Below are positions 54,701-63,604 of a stretch of 64,000 nucleotides of DNA, one piece after another. The number at the start of each line of letters is the position of its first letter. The first letter of the stretch is position 1. This stretch comes from Ilyomonas sp963790435 (lineage in GTDB: Bacteria; Bacteroidota; Bacteroidia; Chitinophagales; Chitinophagaceae). Below the pieces are notes generated by a model. The model made no database searches and was not told the DNA's origin. It was given only the letters and a program-made list of their open reading frames with translations. A program made the position numbers and the translations under genes. The DNA lies in NCBI GenBank assembly GCA_963790435.1, contig CAWBOI010000006.1, forward strand, positions 372,001 to 436,000, written 5' to 3'.

Positions 54701-54946
54701 GGCAGCTTCTTAAAATTAAAGAACCTTACTATCGGATATACTTTGCCTATAACGTTTACACAACGCTTTGCCATTTCAAAAGTGAGAGCTTATGTTTCAT
54801 CTCAAAACCTGTTTACCATTACCAAATACAGCGGTCTTGATCCGGAAATTGGCATACAGGGCGGCAATGCAACACAGAACGGTTTGGATAACGGCACCTA
54901 TCCTTCTTCACGGTATTACACCATTGGCTTAAACGTAACTTTTTAA
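51746..54946 (+). CDS. SusC/RagA-type TonB-dependent outer-membrane transporter
   Basis: 1066 residues. Signal peptide (LLLLFVVSAAALRAQ), a carboxypeptidase-regulatory-like domain (GQVTGRVTAANSDSALSGVS), the TonB box region (QQVVVIGYGTQKRKDLTGSV), plug domain (QGRAAGVQITNN, IRGVGSLASGGNAPLFVIDG, VLKDASATSIYGIRAANGV) and a barrel ending in an aromatic strand (YYTIGLNVTF). It imports oligosaccharides or other large nutrients with the SusD-like lipoprotein encoded 10 bp on. The neighbouring uxaB suggests a uronate-containing glycan, such as a pectin fragment. Confidence 0.95.
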   Translation: MKNHLLTLKKNCTKRAWLLLLFVVSAAALRAQSGQVTGRVTAANSDSALSGVSIRVKGTNVGTVTNDAGNFSISAAHNATLTFSVVGYDELEVPVNNRSTLTVSMTANIQSLQQVVVIGYGTQKRKDLTGSVASVTSAQIDRVPVTTVEQSLQGRAAGVQITNNDAAPGGNISILIRGVGSLASGGNAPLFVIDGYPTTGGLNNVNPNDIASIDVLKDASATSIYGIRAANGVVIITTKKGSKNGVKVSLDAYEAFQSKPKEYKVLNAQQFATLANEVQAADSQHNFLVFGPWKNPSSLTNVDWQNAVYRPGITQNYTVGIRGGSDKVQSAASVGYYDQKGIVTGSYFKRYTLSLNLDYTPVTWLRSSTSAKYSYQDQNNPFGTGSLVQLSELPPTLDSGSNVTNQISDGKGNYGFYNPIYTYVAKYGNPLYSINTNQYQNITNYLLATSSLEVTLVKGLRVKTNAGINTSNYSGSYFQPEDDRLVQQYGGAAGATANAYYSQHLNQTFEWLWENTIAYDKTFGQHTINFVGGISAQKNTYTSMGGHGIPPNSVIRDLSQVTNLTLEPNTNGQVVQTLASEFARLTYNFGDRYLITGTIRRDGSSKFDTGHQYGVFPSGAIAWRAKEESFLKNVDWLSDLKIRGSYGELGNQQPISPFQYQALYSTGATATVSPGNLGYPFNKLYQRGYAQTQPANPKLKWETDYETDIGLDAGFMRGNLTLTVDYFDRKSKDFLLQLAAPAQTGYNYITRNVGSMENKGFEFAVNYNHTVNKDFNFGVVATLTTVSNKLTSLTSGTNYITNFGGLTVAGNGWSTFTETFVGGPVGEFYGYKSLGVFQSQAQINALNAASAAKNPAFPYYQRSVTRPGDRYFADVNGDGHVDATDQTSLGSPLPKFYGGLDLTASYKSFDFNAYFYGVYGNKIFNYEKSNLQSFQNRSFVGVQNVSYEYYVNHWTPTNPSNTETRASYNDDATGSNVPSSAWIEDGSFLKLKNLTIGYTLPITFTQRFAISKVRAYVSSQNLFTITKYSGLDPEIGIQGGNATQNGLDNGTYPSSRYYTIGLNVTF

Positions 54947-54956
54947 ATAAAGAAAG

Positions 54957-56726
54957 ATGAAACACATTCAAAATATAAAGACAAAAACAAAAGTGGTTAT
55001 TATCGCTGCGATGTTGAGCGGTGTGCTGATTCCTTTGGCGTGTAAAAAAAGCTTTTTGGTGCAAACCAATACATTCCAATCTACACAGCAAGCAACTTTC
55101 CAAAAATCCGCTGATGTGGTATCGCTGGTAAACGCCATTTACGATACCTATCAGAACAGTAATTTAGTGAAGAAATCCATTTGGTATTATGCCAATTTCC
55201 AAACGCATGATTGGTTCAATTATGGCAACGACATCATTTGGAATTACTATGCCATACCTGCCGATTTTTATGCACTTCCCGATTTTTGGAATAACATGTA
55301 CATTGGTATCGCCAGAGCCAATTCTGCATTTGAGATTATAAAAGCAGCACAACAAAAAGGCATCGTTACTGCCGACTTAGCACAACGCTTAACCGGCGAA
55401 GCTTACTTTTTAAGAGGATCGTTTTATTATTATTTGGCGGGTTCTTTTGGAGGTGTTCCGTTGGAAACAGATACCGTTTTAAGCAAGCCAACCACCGGCT
55501 TAAAACCCCGATCTACGCAGGATTCTGTATTTATGCAGGTGGTATCTGATATGGCGAATGCAGCCAATTTGTTGCCATGGAAAGAAGATTTACCGCAAAG
55601 CGAATTGGGTAGGGCTACCAAAGGTGCTGCCATAGGTTATGAAGGTGCAGCAAGAATGTGGCTAAAAGATTATGCCGGTGCCATCACCAATTTTAATGCC
55701 CTGAATGGTAAATATCATTTATTGTCCAACTTTGTTGATGTTGATGAATTTGATCATCAAAACAATGACGAATCGCTTTTTGAAATTCAGTTTGAACTAC
55801 CCCAGGGTGGCTCTCAAAGCTGGGATGGAAGCTGGCAAATACCTGGTGGCGAACTGTCTTGGATTGATGCGTTTGACCAGCCCTGGGAAATCAGCGGGGA
55901 AGGTTACGATTATGGCAATCCGGGGCTTTGGCTTTCCTATCAGCCCGGCGATTTGCGCAAACTGGCTACCATCATTGGTCCCGGCGATTCAAGCGTAAGC
56001 CCCGGCATCGTTGCCAGAGGCGGCATTAAAAGCTATACACCAGTCAAGTCAGGCTTTGCAGCCGGCAACATGGCATATATTGGTGATGATGGTAAAATCA
56101 TCAACACCTGTGGAAGTCTTAAGCATCCATGGTATGGCGATGATGGAAAACGCACCGGATATTATAGTACCAAGCATTGGAGAGACCCGAGCATTACCGG
56201 AAGCAATTCAGATGATAATGGTGTGCAAAAAATCTTCGGTTCTCAAAACCAGATTATGTTGCGCTATGCAGAAATTTTGTTAGACAGAGCGGAATGTAAA
56301 ATTCATACCGGCGATGTTACCGGGGCGATGGCAGACATTAAAATGGTAAGAGACCGCGCCTTTGGCGGAACTGCACCAGCCGTAATGCAGGACGGAGCCA
56401 ATTACGATGGAAGCCCGGCTTCTCCCATCACCGATCCTTTGCAAATGGTATTGAGCGAATACAGACATGAACTGACCGGCGACTACTCTTTATTTTACGA
56501 TTTGCGCCGCGCCGGTTCTGATGTTGCACGAGCTTTCATCAAGCAAGCGTATGGTACGGTGGATGGCAATACCAACCCGATACCGAATCCGGCACCTGGA
56601 CCCACTCATGATGGTAAAGTGCATGGATTGTTCAATGCATCATTGCCACCCAATCGGGACGTGTTACCCATTCCACAAATTGCTATTGGATTGAACCCGA
56701 ACTTAACACAAAATCCGGGTTACTAA
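54957..56726 (+). CDS. SusD/RagB-type nutrient-binding lipoprotein
   Basis: 589 residues with a lipobox (LIPLACKKSF, Cys29) and a SusD fold: RLTGEAYFLRGSFYYYLAGS, FGGVPLETD, and DRAECKIHTGDVTGAMADI with the TPR-like helices, ending NPNLTQNPGY. It sits on the cell surface as a lid over the SusC barrel and binds the glycan. It is co-transcribed with susC and followed by a strong terminator, so the pair is a minimal locus without its own glycosidases. Confidence 0.95.
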   Translation: MKHIQNIKTKTKVVIIAAMLSGVLIPLACKKSFLVQTNTFQSTQQATFQKSADVVSLVNAIYDTYQNSNLVKKSIWYYANFQTHDWFNYGNDIIWNYYAIPADFYALPDFWNNMYIGIARANSAFEIIKAAQQKGIVTADLAQRLTGEAYFLRGSFYYYLAGSFGGVPLETDTVLSKPTTGLKPRSTQDSVFMQVVSDMANAANLLPWKEDLPQSELGRATKGAAIGYEGAARMWLKDYAGAITNFNALNGKYHLLSNFVDVDEFDHQNNDESLFEIQFELPQGGSQSWDGSWQIPGGELSWIDAFDQPWEISGEGYDYGNPGLWLSYQPGDLRKLATIIGPGDSSVSPGIVARGGIKSYTPVKSGFAAGNMAYIGDDGKIINTCGSLKHPWYGDDGKRTGYYSTKHWRDPSITGSNSDDNGVQKIFGSQNQIMLRYAEILLDRAECKIHTGDVTGAMADIKMVRDRAFGGTAPAVMQDGANYDGSPASPITDPLQMVLSEYRHELTGDYSLFYDLRRAGSDVARAFIKQAYGTVDGNTNPIPNPAPGPTHDGKVHGLFNASLPPNRDVLPIPQIAIGLNPNLTQNPGY

Positions 56727-56748
56727 TTTCAATAATAGAATAAAAAAG

Positions 56749-56780
56749 AAGCCGTCCCCAAAGCACTGTGGGGACGGCTT
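56749..56780 (+). terminator. Rho-independent terminator after susD
   Basis: AAGCCGTCCCCA and TGGGGACGGCTT form a perfect 12-bp stem with loop AAGCACTG, followed by TTTTGTTTTGC. Stem and loop resemble the terminator at 33542 (CCGTCCTCACAGTG...). The stretch 56781-56984 has no gene, only CTCTGCAGAG-type words. Confidence 0.92.
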
Positions 56781-56984
56781 TTTGTTTTGCACTACAATGT
56801 ACGCATGAGTGATTACCGGAGAGAACACAGAGCTTCTGCAGAGAAAAAATAAACTCTGCGAAGACTCAACCATCTCATTTCTCTGCGGTAAAATTCATCT
56901 CATACTTATAAAACATTCATTTCAAAACCTGTTTTCAATACCTTTATTTTTTACTTCATTATAAAAACGAAAACAAAGGTCCGA

Positions 56985-58493
56985 ATGCAATTAAACCAAC
57001 AAACACTTTCATCTTTACATTCAAAAAAAGGCATTCAGCTTCCTCGTCAAAACGTTTTGGATTTACCCGAAAAAGTGCTTCAGTTTGGAACCGGCGTTTT
57101 GCTTCGCGGCTTGCCCGACTACTACATCAACAAAGCCAATGACGAAGGCGTTTTCAATGGTCGTATTGTTGTTGTAAAATCAACAAGTAGTGGCAATAAC
57201 AGAGACGCATTTGCAACACAAAACAATTTATACACGCATTGTATTAAAGGTGTTGAAGAAGGCGCAATCAAAGAAAGCTACATCATCAATGCAGCCATCA
57301 GCCGTGTTATTAATGCAAATGAGGCCTGGCAAACAGTGCTGCAATGCGCTCACAATCCGCAATTGCAAATCATCATTTCTAATACTACAGAAGTGGGCAT
57401 TGCATTGCAGGAAAACGATGATGTGAACGCTTTGCCGCCGCGATCGTTTCCTGGAAAATTGCTTTCTTTTTTATACGAACGATACAAAGCGTTTGAGGGA
57501 AGTGATGAAAGCGGAATGGTCATCATCCCAACCGAATTATTGGTTGATAATGGTGCAAAACTAAAAGCAGTTGTAGTTGATTTGGCGAAGATAAATAATC
57601 TCCAAAATTCATTCGTTACATGGTTACAAGAAGCCAATGATTGGTGCAGTTCGTTGGTGGATAGGATTGTGCCCGGCGCTTTGACAGAAGAGGACAAAAA
57701 CAAACTTCAAACCCAATTTGGTTTTACTGATGAACTGGCAATCATGAGTGAGCCATACAATTTGTGGGCAATTGAAACAAATAACGAACGCACAAAAGAA
57801 TTGCTTTCGTTTAACACCGTGAATCGCAATGTCATCATCACTAATAACATTGAAAAATACCGCGAATTAAAATTGCGCTTACTGAACGCAACGCATACAT
57901 TTAGTTGTGCTCTTGCTTATTTAAACGGATTTGAAACGGTAACTAAAGCCATGCAGAATGAAAGCTTTTTGCATTTTATGAAAGATATGATGTTTGATGA
58001 AATTGTTCCTTGCATTGTTGGAAATGACATTACAAAAGAACAAGCCGAAGCGTTTGCAAATGATGTTATCAACCGATTTCAAAATCCATTTATTCAGCAT
58101 CAATGGCTTTCCATTTCTATGCAGTACACCAACAAAATGAAACAACGTTGTGTGCCGTTAATCATGAAATATCGGCAAAACCAAACATTCTTACAAAGCC
58201 GGATGGCGCTTGGGTTTGCGGCTTATCTCTTATTCATGAAGCCGGTGGCTGTAAAAAAGAATTTGTATTATGGAAAACGTGGCAATACAGAATATTTACT
58301 TCAGGATCAGGAAGCTCCAAAATTTTATGAATTGTGGCAAAACAAAACGATTGAAGAAGTGGTAACACAAACGCTTTCAAGTGTTGATTTGTGGGGCGAA
58401 GACTTAACTGCATTAACTCGTTTTAAGGATGATGTGCTCCTTTATTTACAACAACTTTTGTCCGATGTTAGTTTGAGTGAACTAATTCGATAA
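56985..58493 (+). CDS. uxaB: Tagaturonate reductase (altronate oxidoreductase)
   Basis: 502 residues of the polyol dehydrogenase family: VLQFGTGVLLRGLPDYYINK as the N-terminal nucleotide-binding segment, SNTTEVGIAL, PTELLVDNGAKLKAV, EPYNLWAIE, and the catalytic helix KLRLLNATHTFSCALAYLNG with the Lys and His. It reduces tagaturonate to altronate with NADH, the step after UxaC in galacturonate use. UxaA and the later enzymes are outside the window. Confidence 0.93.
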   Translation: MQLNQQTLSSLHSKKGIQLPRQNVLDLPEKVLQFGTGVLLRGLPDYYINKANDEGVFNGRIVVVKSTSSGNNRDAFATQNNLYTHCIKGVEEGAIKESYIINAAISRVINANEAWQTVLQCAHNPQLQIIISNTTEVGIALQENDDVNALPPRSFPGKLLSFLYERYKAFEGSDESGMVIIPTELLVDNGAKLKAVVVDLAKINNLQNSFVTWLQEANDWCSSLVDRIVPGALTEEDKNKLQTQFGFTDELAIMSEPYNLWAIETNNERTKELLSFNTVNRNVIITNNIEKYRELKLRLLNATHTFSCALAYLNGFETVTKAMQNESFLHFMKDMMFDEIVPCIVGNDITKEQAEAFANDVINRFQNPFIQHQWLSISMQYTNKMKQRCVPLIMKYRQNQTFLQSRMALGFAAYLLFMKPVAVKKNLYYGKRGNTEYLLQDQEAPKFYELWQNKTIEEVVTQTLSSVDLWGEDLTALTRFKDDVLLYLQQLLSDVSLSELIR

Positions 58494-58538
58494 GAAGTGA
58501 AGTTGTATCTGATTAGCTTATAGCTTGCAACTTACTCA

Positions 58539-59357
58539 TCATTTATTTCTCTCAAAAAAGTTATGCATAAACAGCATTTGATAACCCACAGCATTCGACC
58601 AATACTCCCAACTATGCGAACCGGGACGGCTTATAAAATCGTGCGGAATATGATCGGCTAATAACTTCTCGTGCAGCTTTTTATTTACCGGATAAAAGAA
58701 ATCTTCGGTACCACAATCGAACAGCAAAGGGAAGTTTTTGTTTTGCACTAAATAGGTAAGATTGATAACTGAATTTAATTTCCATCGTTCAGGATAATCA
58801 GCATACTTGCCCAGCTTTTGCGCAATGTCCCAATTGGCAGGAAACGGTTGCAAATCAACGCCGCCACTCATACTGCCGGCTGCACCAAATACATCCTGGT
58901 GGCGAAAAGCAAGATACAAAGCGCCGTGCCCACCCATGCTCAAACCCGCAATGGCTCTGCCTTTGGCGCTGGTAAGTGTTGCGTAATGTTCGTCAATCCA
59001 ACTTACTAATTCTTTGGAAACATACGTTTCATAGCGTTTGGTGCTGTCAACTGGACTATCAAAATACCAACTGTTGTAATCGCCATCCGGGCAAACAATG
59101 ATGAGGTTGTATTCATCGGAATACATAGTTATTGAAGGCACTTTTGTTATCCAGTCGGCATAGTTGCCGCTGTATCCATGCAGCAAATAAACAACCGGAT
59201 ACGGTTTTGTTTTGCTGTAATTATTCGGCGTAATTACAACCGCTTTAATTTGTTTTTGCATGGAATAACTAAACGTAGAAACCGTATCAACTGCGGCTGC
59301 ATGGGCAACGTTTGTAATAGAAAGCCACAACAAAAAAACAAAAACAACTTGCTTCAT
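58539..59357 (-). CDS. Secreted esterase of the alpha/beta-hydrolase (COG0627-type) family
   Basis: 272 residues. Signal peptide (VFVFLLWLSITNVAHAAA), YLLHGYSGNYADWITKV as oxyanion region, nucleophile in AIAGLSMGGHGALYLAF, catalytic Asp in LFDCGTEDFF and His in RPGSHSWEYW. Relatives include acetyl-xylan, feruloyl and S-formylglutathione esterases. Secreted and next to uxaB and SusCD, it may remove acetyl or feruloyl groups from plant cell-wall glycans. This link is inferred from position. Confidence 0.88.
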   Translation of the reverse strand: MKQVVFVFLLWLSITNVAHAAAVDTVSTFSYSMQKQIKAVVITPNNYSKTKPYPVVYLLHGYSGNYADWITKVPSITMYSDEYNLIIVCPDGDYNSWYFDSPVDSTKRYETYVSKELVSWIDEHYATLTSAKGRAIAGLSMGGHGALYLAFRHQDVFGAAGSMSGGVDLQPFPANWDIAQKLGKYADYPERWKLNSVINLTYLVQNKNFPLLFDCGTEDFFYPVNKKLHEKLLADHIPHDFISRPGSHSWEYWSNAVGYQMLFMHNFFERNK

Positions 59358-59396
59358 TATTATAAATATTTCTTTCTGAAATTACATCCGTTTACA

Positions 59397-59654
59397 AACA
59401 GGCATCCCGTCATTCCGCAAATGCCCTCAACACGAACTCAAACCTCATCGTAACTGCGAGGGCTTTGTGCGGAATCTGATCTTACAAGTTTGAACCAGTT
59501 ATTATGTTGTAGATCACTTTATATCATTTCAACGTCTTCATTTTTCCATCATCAGAGCTGCGTGTCGGCAGACAGGTTCCGCACAAAGCCCTCGTGAAAG
59601 CGTAAAGGTGCTGCATTGTGTTGAGGGCAATTGCGGAATGACGGGATGCTTGTT
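59397..59654. mobile_element. MITE-like element: nested terminal inverted repeats
   Basis: The ends (about 36 bp, 59397-59432 and 59618-59654) are inverted copies with two or three mismatches: GCATCCCGTCATTCCGCAA is shared exactly. Inside lies a second, perfect 18-bp inverted pair (CGAGGGCTTTGTGCGGAA, 59457-59474 and 59577-59594). The 258-bp unit has no gene, and it also contains GTCGGCAGACAGG, related to the palindrome at 1911. The layout resembles a non-autonomous insertion or REP cluster; no target duplication is obvious by eye. Confidence 0.65.
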
Positions 59655-59695
59655 CGCAAGCCATAAACAATTAAGTTTTTTTGTTTTGCAGATAT

Positions 59696-62048
59696 TTATA
59701 AACGTGCACTCACAGTAACACCATACGTTCTTGGATCACCCAAATGCACGGCACCAAAGTCATACGCATACGCAATATAATGGGTGTTGGATAAATTACG
59801 TCCCCAAACATAAACGCCAAAATGTTTTGCTTCTACGCCCACCTTTGCGTGAAGCAAATTGTAACCATCCTGCGCAATGGTATTGGCAAAGTCGAAGTAC
59901 ATCTTACCGCGGTATTGCCATTCACCCCTTAGCATCAATCTCGCATTCTTTCCCAACAAAAAATTATACTGCGCTGCAAGCATGGACGTGGCTGCCGGTG
60001 TGAAGATTTGCTTCTTACCATCCAGATTTACTTCAGAGCCATTTTGCGCTATTTTCAACGATGTATATTTGGTGTGAACGATGCCCGCATTATAATCAAT
60101 CTGCAAGCCTTTTAGTGGCGTTGCAGCAACTTCAGCTTCAATGCCATCCGTTTGTAATTTGCCCGTATTTTTTATGATGGTAACCGCTTGTGGCAACACG
60201 AGCGTTGGCACTTGCGCATTGTTTACAAACGTGGTGTAAGCGGCAACATTCAATTGTAGTTTATCATCCCAAAACACATTCTTAGTGCCCACTTCATAGT
60301 TGTTGCTGTTTTCTGGAAGATAAGCGTATAAAGGTGGTTGAGATGGATCGGCTGCAAGTGGCGACAAACCACCTGTACGATAGCCACGACTGTACGTTGC
60401 ATAAACATTGTTATTGTTAGAAATCAAATACTGCAGGCTGAACTTAGGAGAGAAGGCATGAAAGCGTGCTGTAGCAGAAGTATCGGGCAGTGTAACCATA
60501 TTAAAGCTTTCTTTTTGATACTCGCCTTCTACCGATAACTTACGATGTTCATAATCGTAACGCAAACCGCCAACCACTTTTAACCTAGGCGTAATTGCGT
60601 ATTGCAACTGACCATACGCCGCCGTTCCATAACCAATGCCTTTTGAAGTAGCGATGGATGTAAACATTGAGTCGCCAATGCCATATGCTGCGTTGGCATC
60701 TTTGCCGTAATACGTGCCTTGTTTGGTTGGATTATTTTGGTAAAAGAAATAAGCACCGGCAGTGTATTGCAGCTTTCTTTTTTCGTTGTTTGAATTTACG
60801 CGAAACTCTTGTGTGAGCACTTTTACATTGTTGTATTTTTTGCCATAATTGTTCACAATGGCAACCACATCAGCAGGCGAAAAATCACCATCCAACGGTG
60901 CATTGTAATAGCGGTAATTGTTTTGATAAGAAGAGATGGAGTTGAATAGCAACTTCACTACCTGAATGATTGATGACGAGCGAACTGTTGAAGGTGTTAT
61001 CAATCATGGTTGCAGTTGCATTCTGGTTCAAATGAAAAGGATTTGCAAATGCTTCATCAATACCATTTACTAAGGGAAATGCACCATTGTTTCTATTTGA
61101 CTGATGTTTGATATTAGCAGTAATCATCCAGTTCTTGCCGGGTAAAAATTTCAGGTAATAATTGCCATACAAAAGGTGTTGCTTATCATAGCTGGTGTTG
61201 TTGAAATCGTTGTGGTAATAACCATTTCTTCCATCATACAAAAGAGACACACCTAAAAACAATTTGTCTTTTACCAATGGTGTGCGAAAGCCTGCATTGT
61301 AGCGTTGCAAACCATAATTACCGATGCTGATTTCAGCAAAAGCATCGGTTTTATTGGTAGGCTGTTTCGTGATGATATTGATAACGCCACCCATCGCATT
61401 TCTTCCATACAAAGTACCTTGCGGACCGCGCAAAATTTCAATCCGTTCAACATCGGTTAAGGTGGAAATATAAGTGTCTAAAGAGAATTGGTTTACACCA
61501 TCAATGTATGTAGCTACCGCTGGATCATAGGAAGTAGTAACAATGCCGCGGATGGAAGTTACATTGCGCATATCGCCCGAATTGTCTGAAAAAAGAGAAG
61601 GCACAATGGCTGTTAATTCCTTGCTATTCCATAGCTGGTAGTCAGCTACTTTTCGGGACGATAACACCGAAACGCTCAAGGGAACTTGCTCCACATTGTC
61701 CTCGCGTTTTTCTGCAGTAACGGTTACTGCATCCAATTGTTTGATGATGCTTTGCAATTGAATGGTGATGGATGCATTCTCATCTTTCACAACCATCATT
61801 TTCTGCACCGAAGCATAATTGCTTGCCGTAACAGAAAGCACATAATTGCCTTCTTTCACGTTGGTAAAAACAAACGAACCTTCCTTGTTGGTAAACAAAG
61901 TTGTGTTGGTGTTGAGAAGATGAATAGAGGCATCTTCAACGGGTTGCTGTTGTTCGTTCACAACCCTTCCTGAAACGCTTTTTGTTTGTGCGAAAGAATG
62001 GACAAAAATCAAAACTAAAAATGCGGTAAAAACAAACCCTCGAAGCAT
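59696..62048 (-). pseudogene. TonB-dependent receptor interrupted by a +1 frameshift
   Basis: Two overlapping frames form one receptor of about 783 residues (2353 bp less one base divides by three). The first part (62048 to about 60947) has a signal peptide, a carboxypeptidase-regulatory-like domain (SVSGRVVNEQQQPVEDASIH), TonB box/plug segments (EKREDNVEQVPLSVSVLSSR, RIEILRGPQGTLYGRNAMGG) and early barrel strands. It should join SEVA to FNSISSYQNNYRYYNAPLDG, but an extra base at about 60947 (coding GCTATTCAAC) breaks the frame. The second part holds the rest of the barrel to VTVSARL. Likely an iron, vitamin or carbohydrate receptor. Real decay or a sequencing error cannot be told apart here. 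Confidence 0.88.
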
Positions 62049-62413
62049 AAGTCTGCAATTATTAAGGCTGCAATGTTACAGAGAAAGAAGAAGGAAATTG
62101 TAACATCATTCTTGTCATAATGTAATTGCTTCATTGCCAATTTATCTGTTACTAAAAACTGTAAATTATTAATGATAACATTTTTAAACTTATCCGGCTT
62201 TGATAAAGGTTTCCATTTTAAAATGGTAGAAGTAAAGAAGTAGGGAAACGTAGAAAGACGTATGTGCGAAAGTAGATAGTTTTGTTGTTGGTGAAAAACA
62301 CCAACAACGGCGGGGTAAAAGGTTGAGCAAACGGCGGGGTCAAAAAGTTGAGCATAATTCGTCGCCCCGCCATATTGCCAAACCGCCTGTAAGCTGCATA
62401 CCCTTATCGTCGC
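62049..62413. other. Gene-free region with hairpin and short repeats
   Basis: It holds the palindrome CCATTTTAAAATGG (62213-62226), a perfect hairpin GTTGTTGGTG/CACCAACAAC (about 62284-62308), and two direct copies of CGGCGGGGT-AAAAA-GTTGAGCA (about 62309 and 62331) followed by their partial complement CGCCCCGCC. The hairpin may terminate the minus-strand gene at 62414. No coding frame is convincing. Confidence 0.6.
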
Positions 62414-63271
62414 TTAATTTTTGTTTTTCATTTTAATATAATCTTCAAATTTCATTTGTCCAACTTGTGGTGCAATTGTGTCCTCTTGCATTACAGCCGT
62501 GAAAAATGCAAACTTGTCGTACATGTTTTTTTTGAACACTTTTAGCATAGGCAATGAAAATTTGAAAAGCCATAGCGGAATATTTTTTGTCTTTTTTGCG
62601 GAACAGACTTCATTTTGGATTATTTCGTTTAATTGTCGTCTTGTGTAAATGGTTATACCGCCAATTTCTTTCGTAATATTTTCATCTTTTATTGAGCCGA
62701 CACATTCGTTAGCCAGATCTGTTTCGTAAACAGGATTTGTTCTTCTATCGCCTTTTCCAATATTAAATAGTTGCCCTTTTTTCGCCATGTCAATCATGTC
62801 TAAATAGCCGCTAAATAAAGCAGGTGGTTTAATTATGGAATAGTTTATTCCTGATGATCTCAATCGTTCTGCAAATTCGTAATGAACCCTGAAATACTCT
62901 AAATGCAAATATTTTTCTGAGTGAAATGCTGAAACGTAAACAAATTTCTTTATACCACTTTTCTTTGCTTCGTCAAGAATATTTGAATTTGCAATTAGGT
63001 CAATGTCGTTAAACGATGGTTTGCTGTTATCGTTTGGTGATACGCTTTTTCCTAATGCAGATATTATAATGTCAAAACCGTTGCAAATGTTTGTCAATGC
63101 ACTTGGGTCTGTAATGTCAGCTACAATAAACTTGTTTGTAATATTTGTCAATTGTTCTGCTTTTTTCTTACTTCTAACAACAGCAGTCAAGTCGTAACCC
63201 TGCTGTCTTGCAACTTTTGTAATTTCCTTTCCTAAGTTACCGGTTGCTCCGAACAATAATAATTTTTTCAT
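62414..63271 (-). CDS. NmrA/atypical-SDR NAD(P)-binding protein
   Basis: 285 residues. The N-terminal LLLFGATGNLGKEITKVARQ is the GxxGxxG nucleotide-binding motif of NmrA-like and atypical SDR proteins; further strands are DIIISALGKSVSPND and KKFVYVSAFHSEKYLHLEY. The second half carries RTNPVYETDLANECV, typical of the YwnB/NmrA group. It may act as an NAD(P)H sensor or reductase; the substrate is unknown. It is Lys/Asn-rich and lower in GC than its neighbours, and flanked by repeat-bearing spacers, so it may be acquired. Confidence 0.83.
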   Translation of the reverse strand: MKKLLLFGATGNLGKEITKVARQQGYDLTAVVRSKKKAEQLTNITNKFIVADITDPSALTNICNGFDIIISALGKSVSPNDNSKPSFNDIDLIANSNILDEAKKSGIKKFVYVSAFHSEKYLHLEYFRVHYEFAERLRSSGINYSIIKPPALFSGYLDMIDMAKKGQLFNIGKGDRRTNPVYETDLANECVGSIKDENITKEIGGITIYTRRQLNEIIQNEVCSAKKTKNIPLWLFKFSLPMLKVFKKNMYDKFAFFTAVMQEDTIAPQVGQMKFEDYIKMKNKN

Positions 63272-63376
63272 CTGTTTAATGTCTTATGGAATGTTATTTA
63301 GGGTTACAGCTAACTCAAATATAGTCGCAATAATTACAATGAAACAAAAATGGATGGTTGCCTTATTCTCAATTAC

Positions 63377-63526
63377 TTAACTCTGCTCTTTATTGCGACA
63401 ATACAACATCATAACAAGCCTGCTATATTCTCTATTGGGCTCAATATACTTAGTAAAGCTTTTCTCTACGTGCTTAATGTTGTTCACTAACCACAGGATA
63501 CAATCATATCCACCATACTTTTCCAT
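63377..63526 (-). CDS. Possible 49-residue protein or gene remnant
   Basis: From ATG 63526 to TAA 63377 the frame reads MEKYGGYDCILWLVNNIK, then VEKSFTKYIEPNREYS, ending CRNKEQS. The frame stays coding-like upstream to a TAG near 63560 (KRERWMEKYGG), so the true start may be earlier. Amino-acid composition looks protein-like rather than random, but I do not recognise it. It lies opposite the promoter region of the ThuA-like gene, and may be the tail of a lost gene. Confidence 0.35.
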   Translation of the reverse strand: MEKYGGYDCILWLVNNIKHVEKSFTKYIEPNREYSRLVMMLYCRNKEQS

Positions 63527-63604
63527 CCATCTTTCTCTTTTCAAAAAAAATCCTTTATCAAGATTCTACACTCTTTATTTTTATGCAAATATTCTCCGCG
63601 TTTT

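Noticed and set aside
62049..62250. Cobalamin riboswitch upstream of the TonB receptor
   Set aside because: No B12-box-like sequence or conserved stems could be found on the minus strand.
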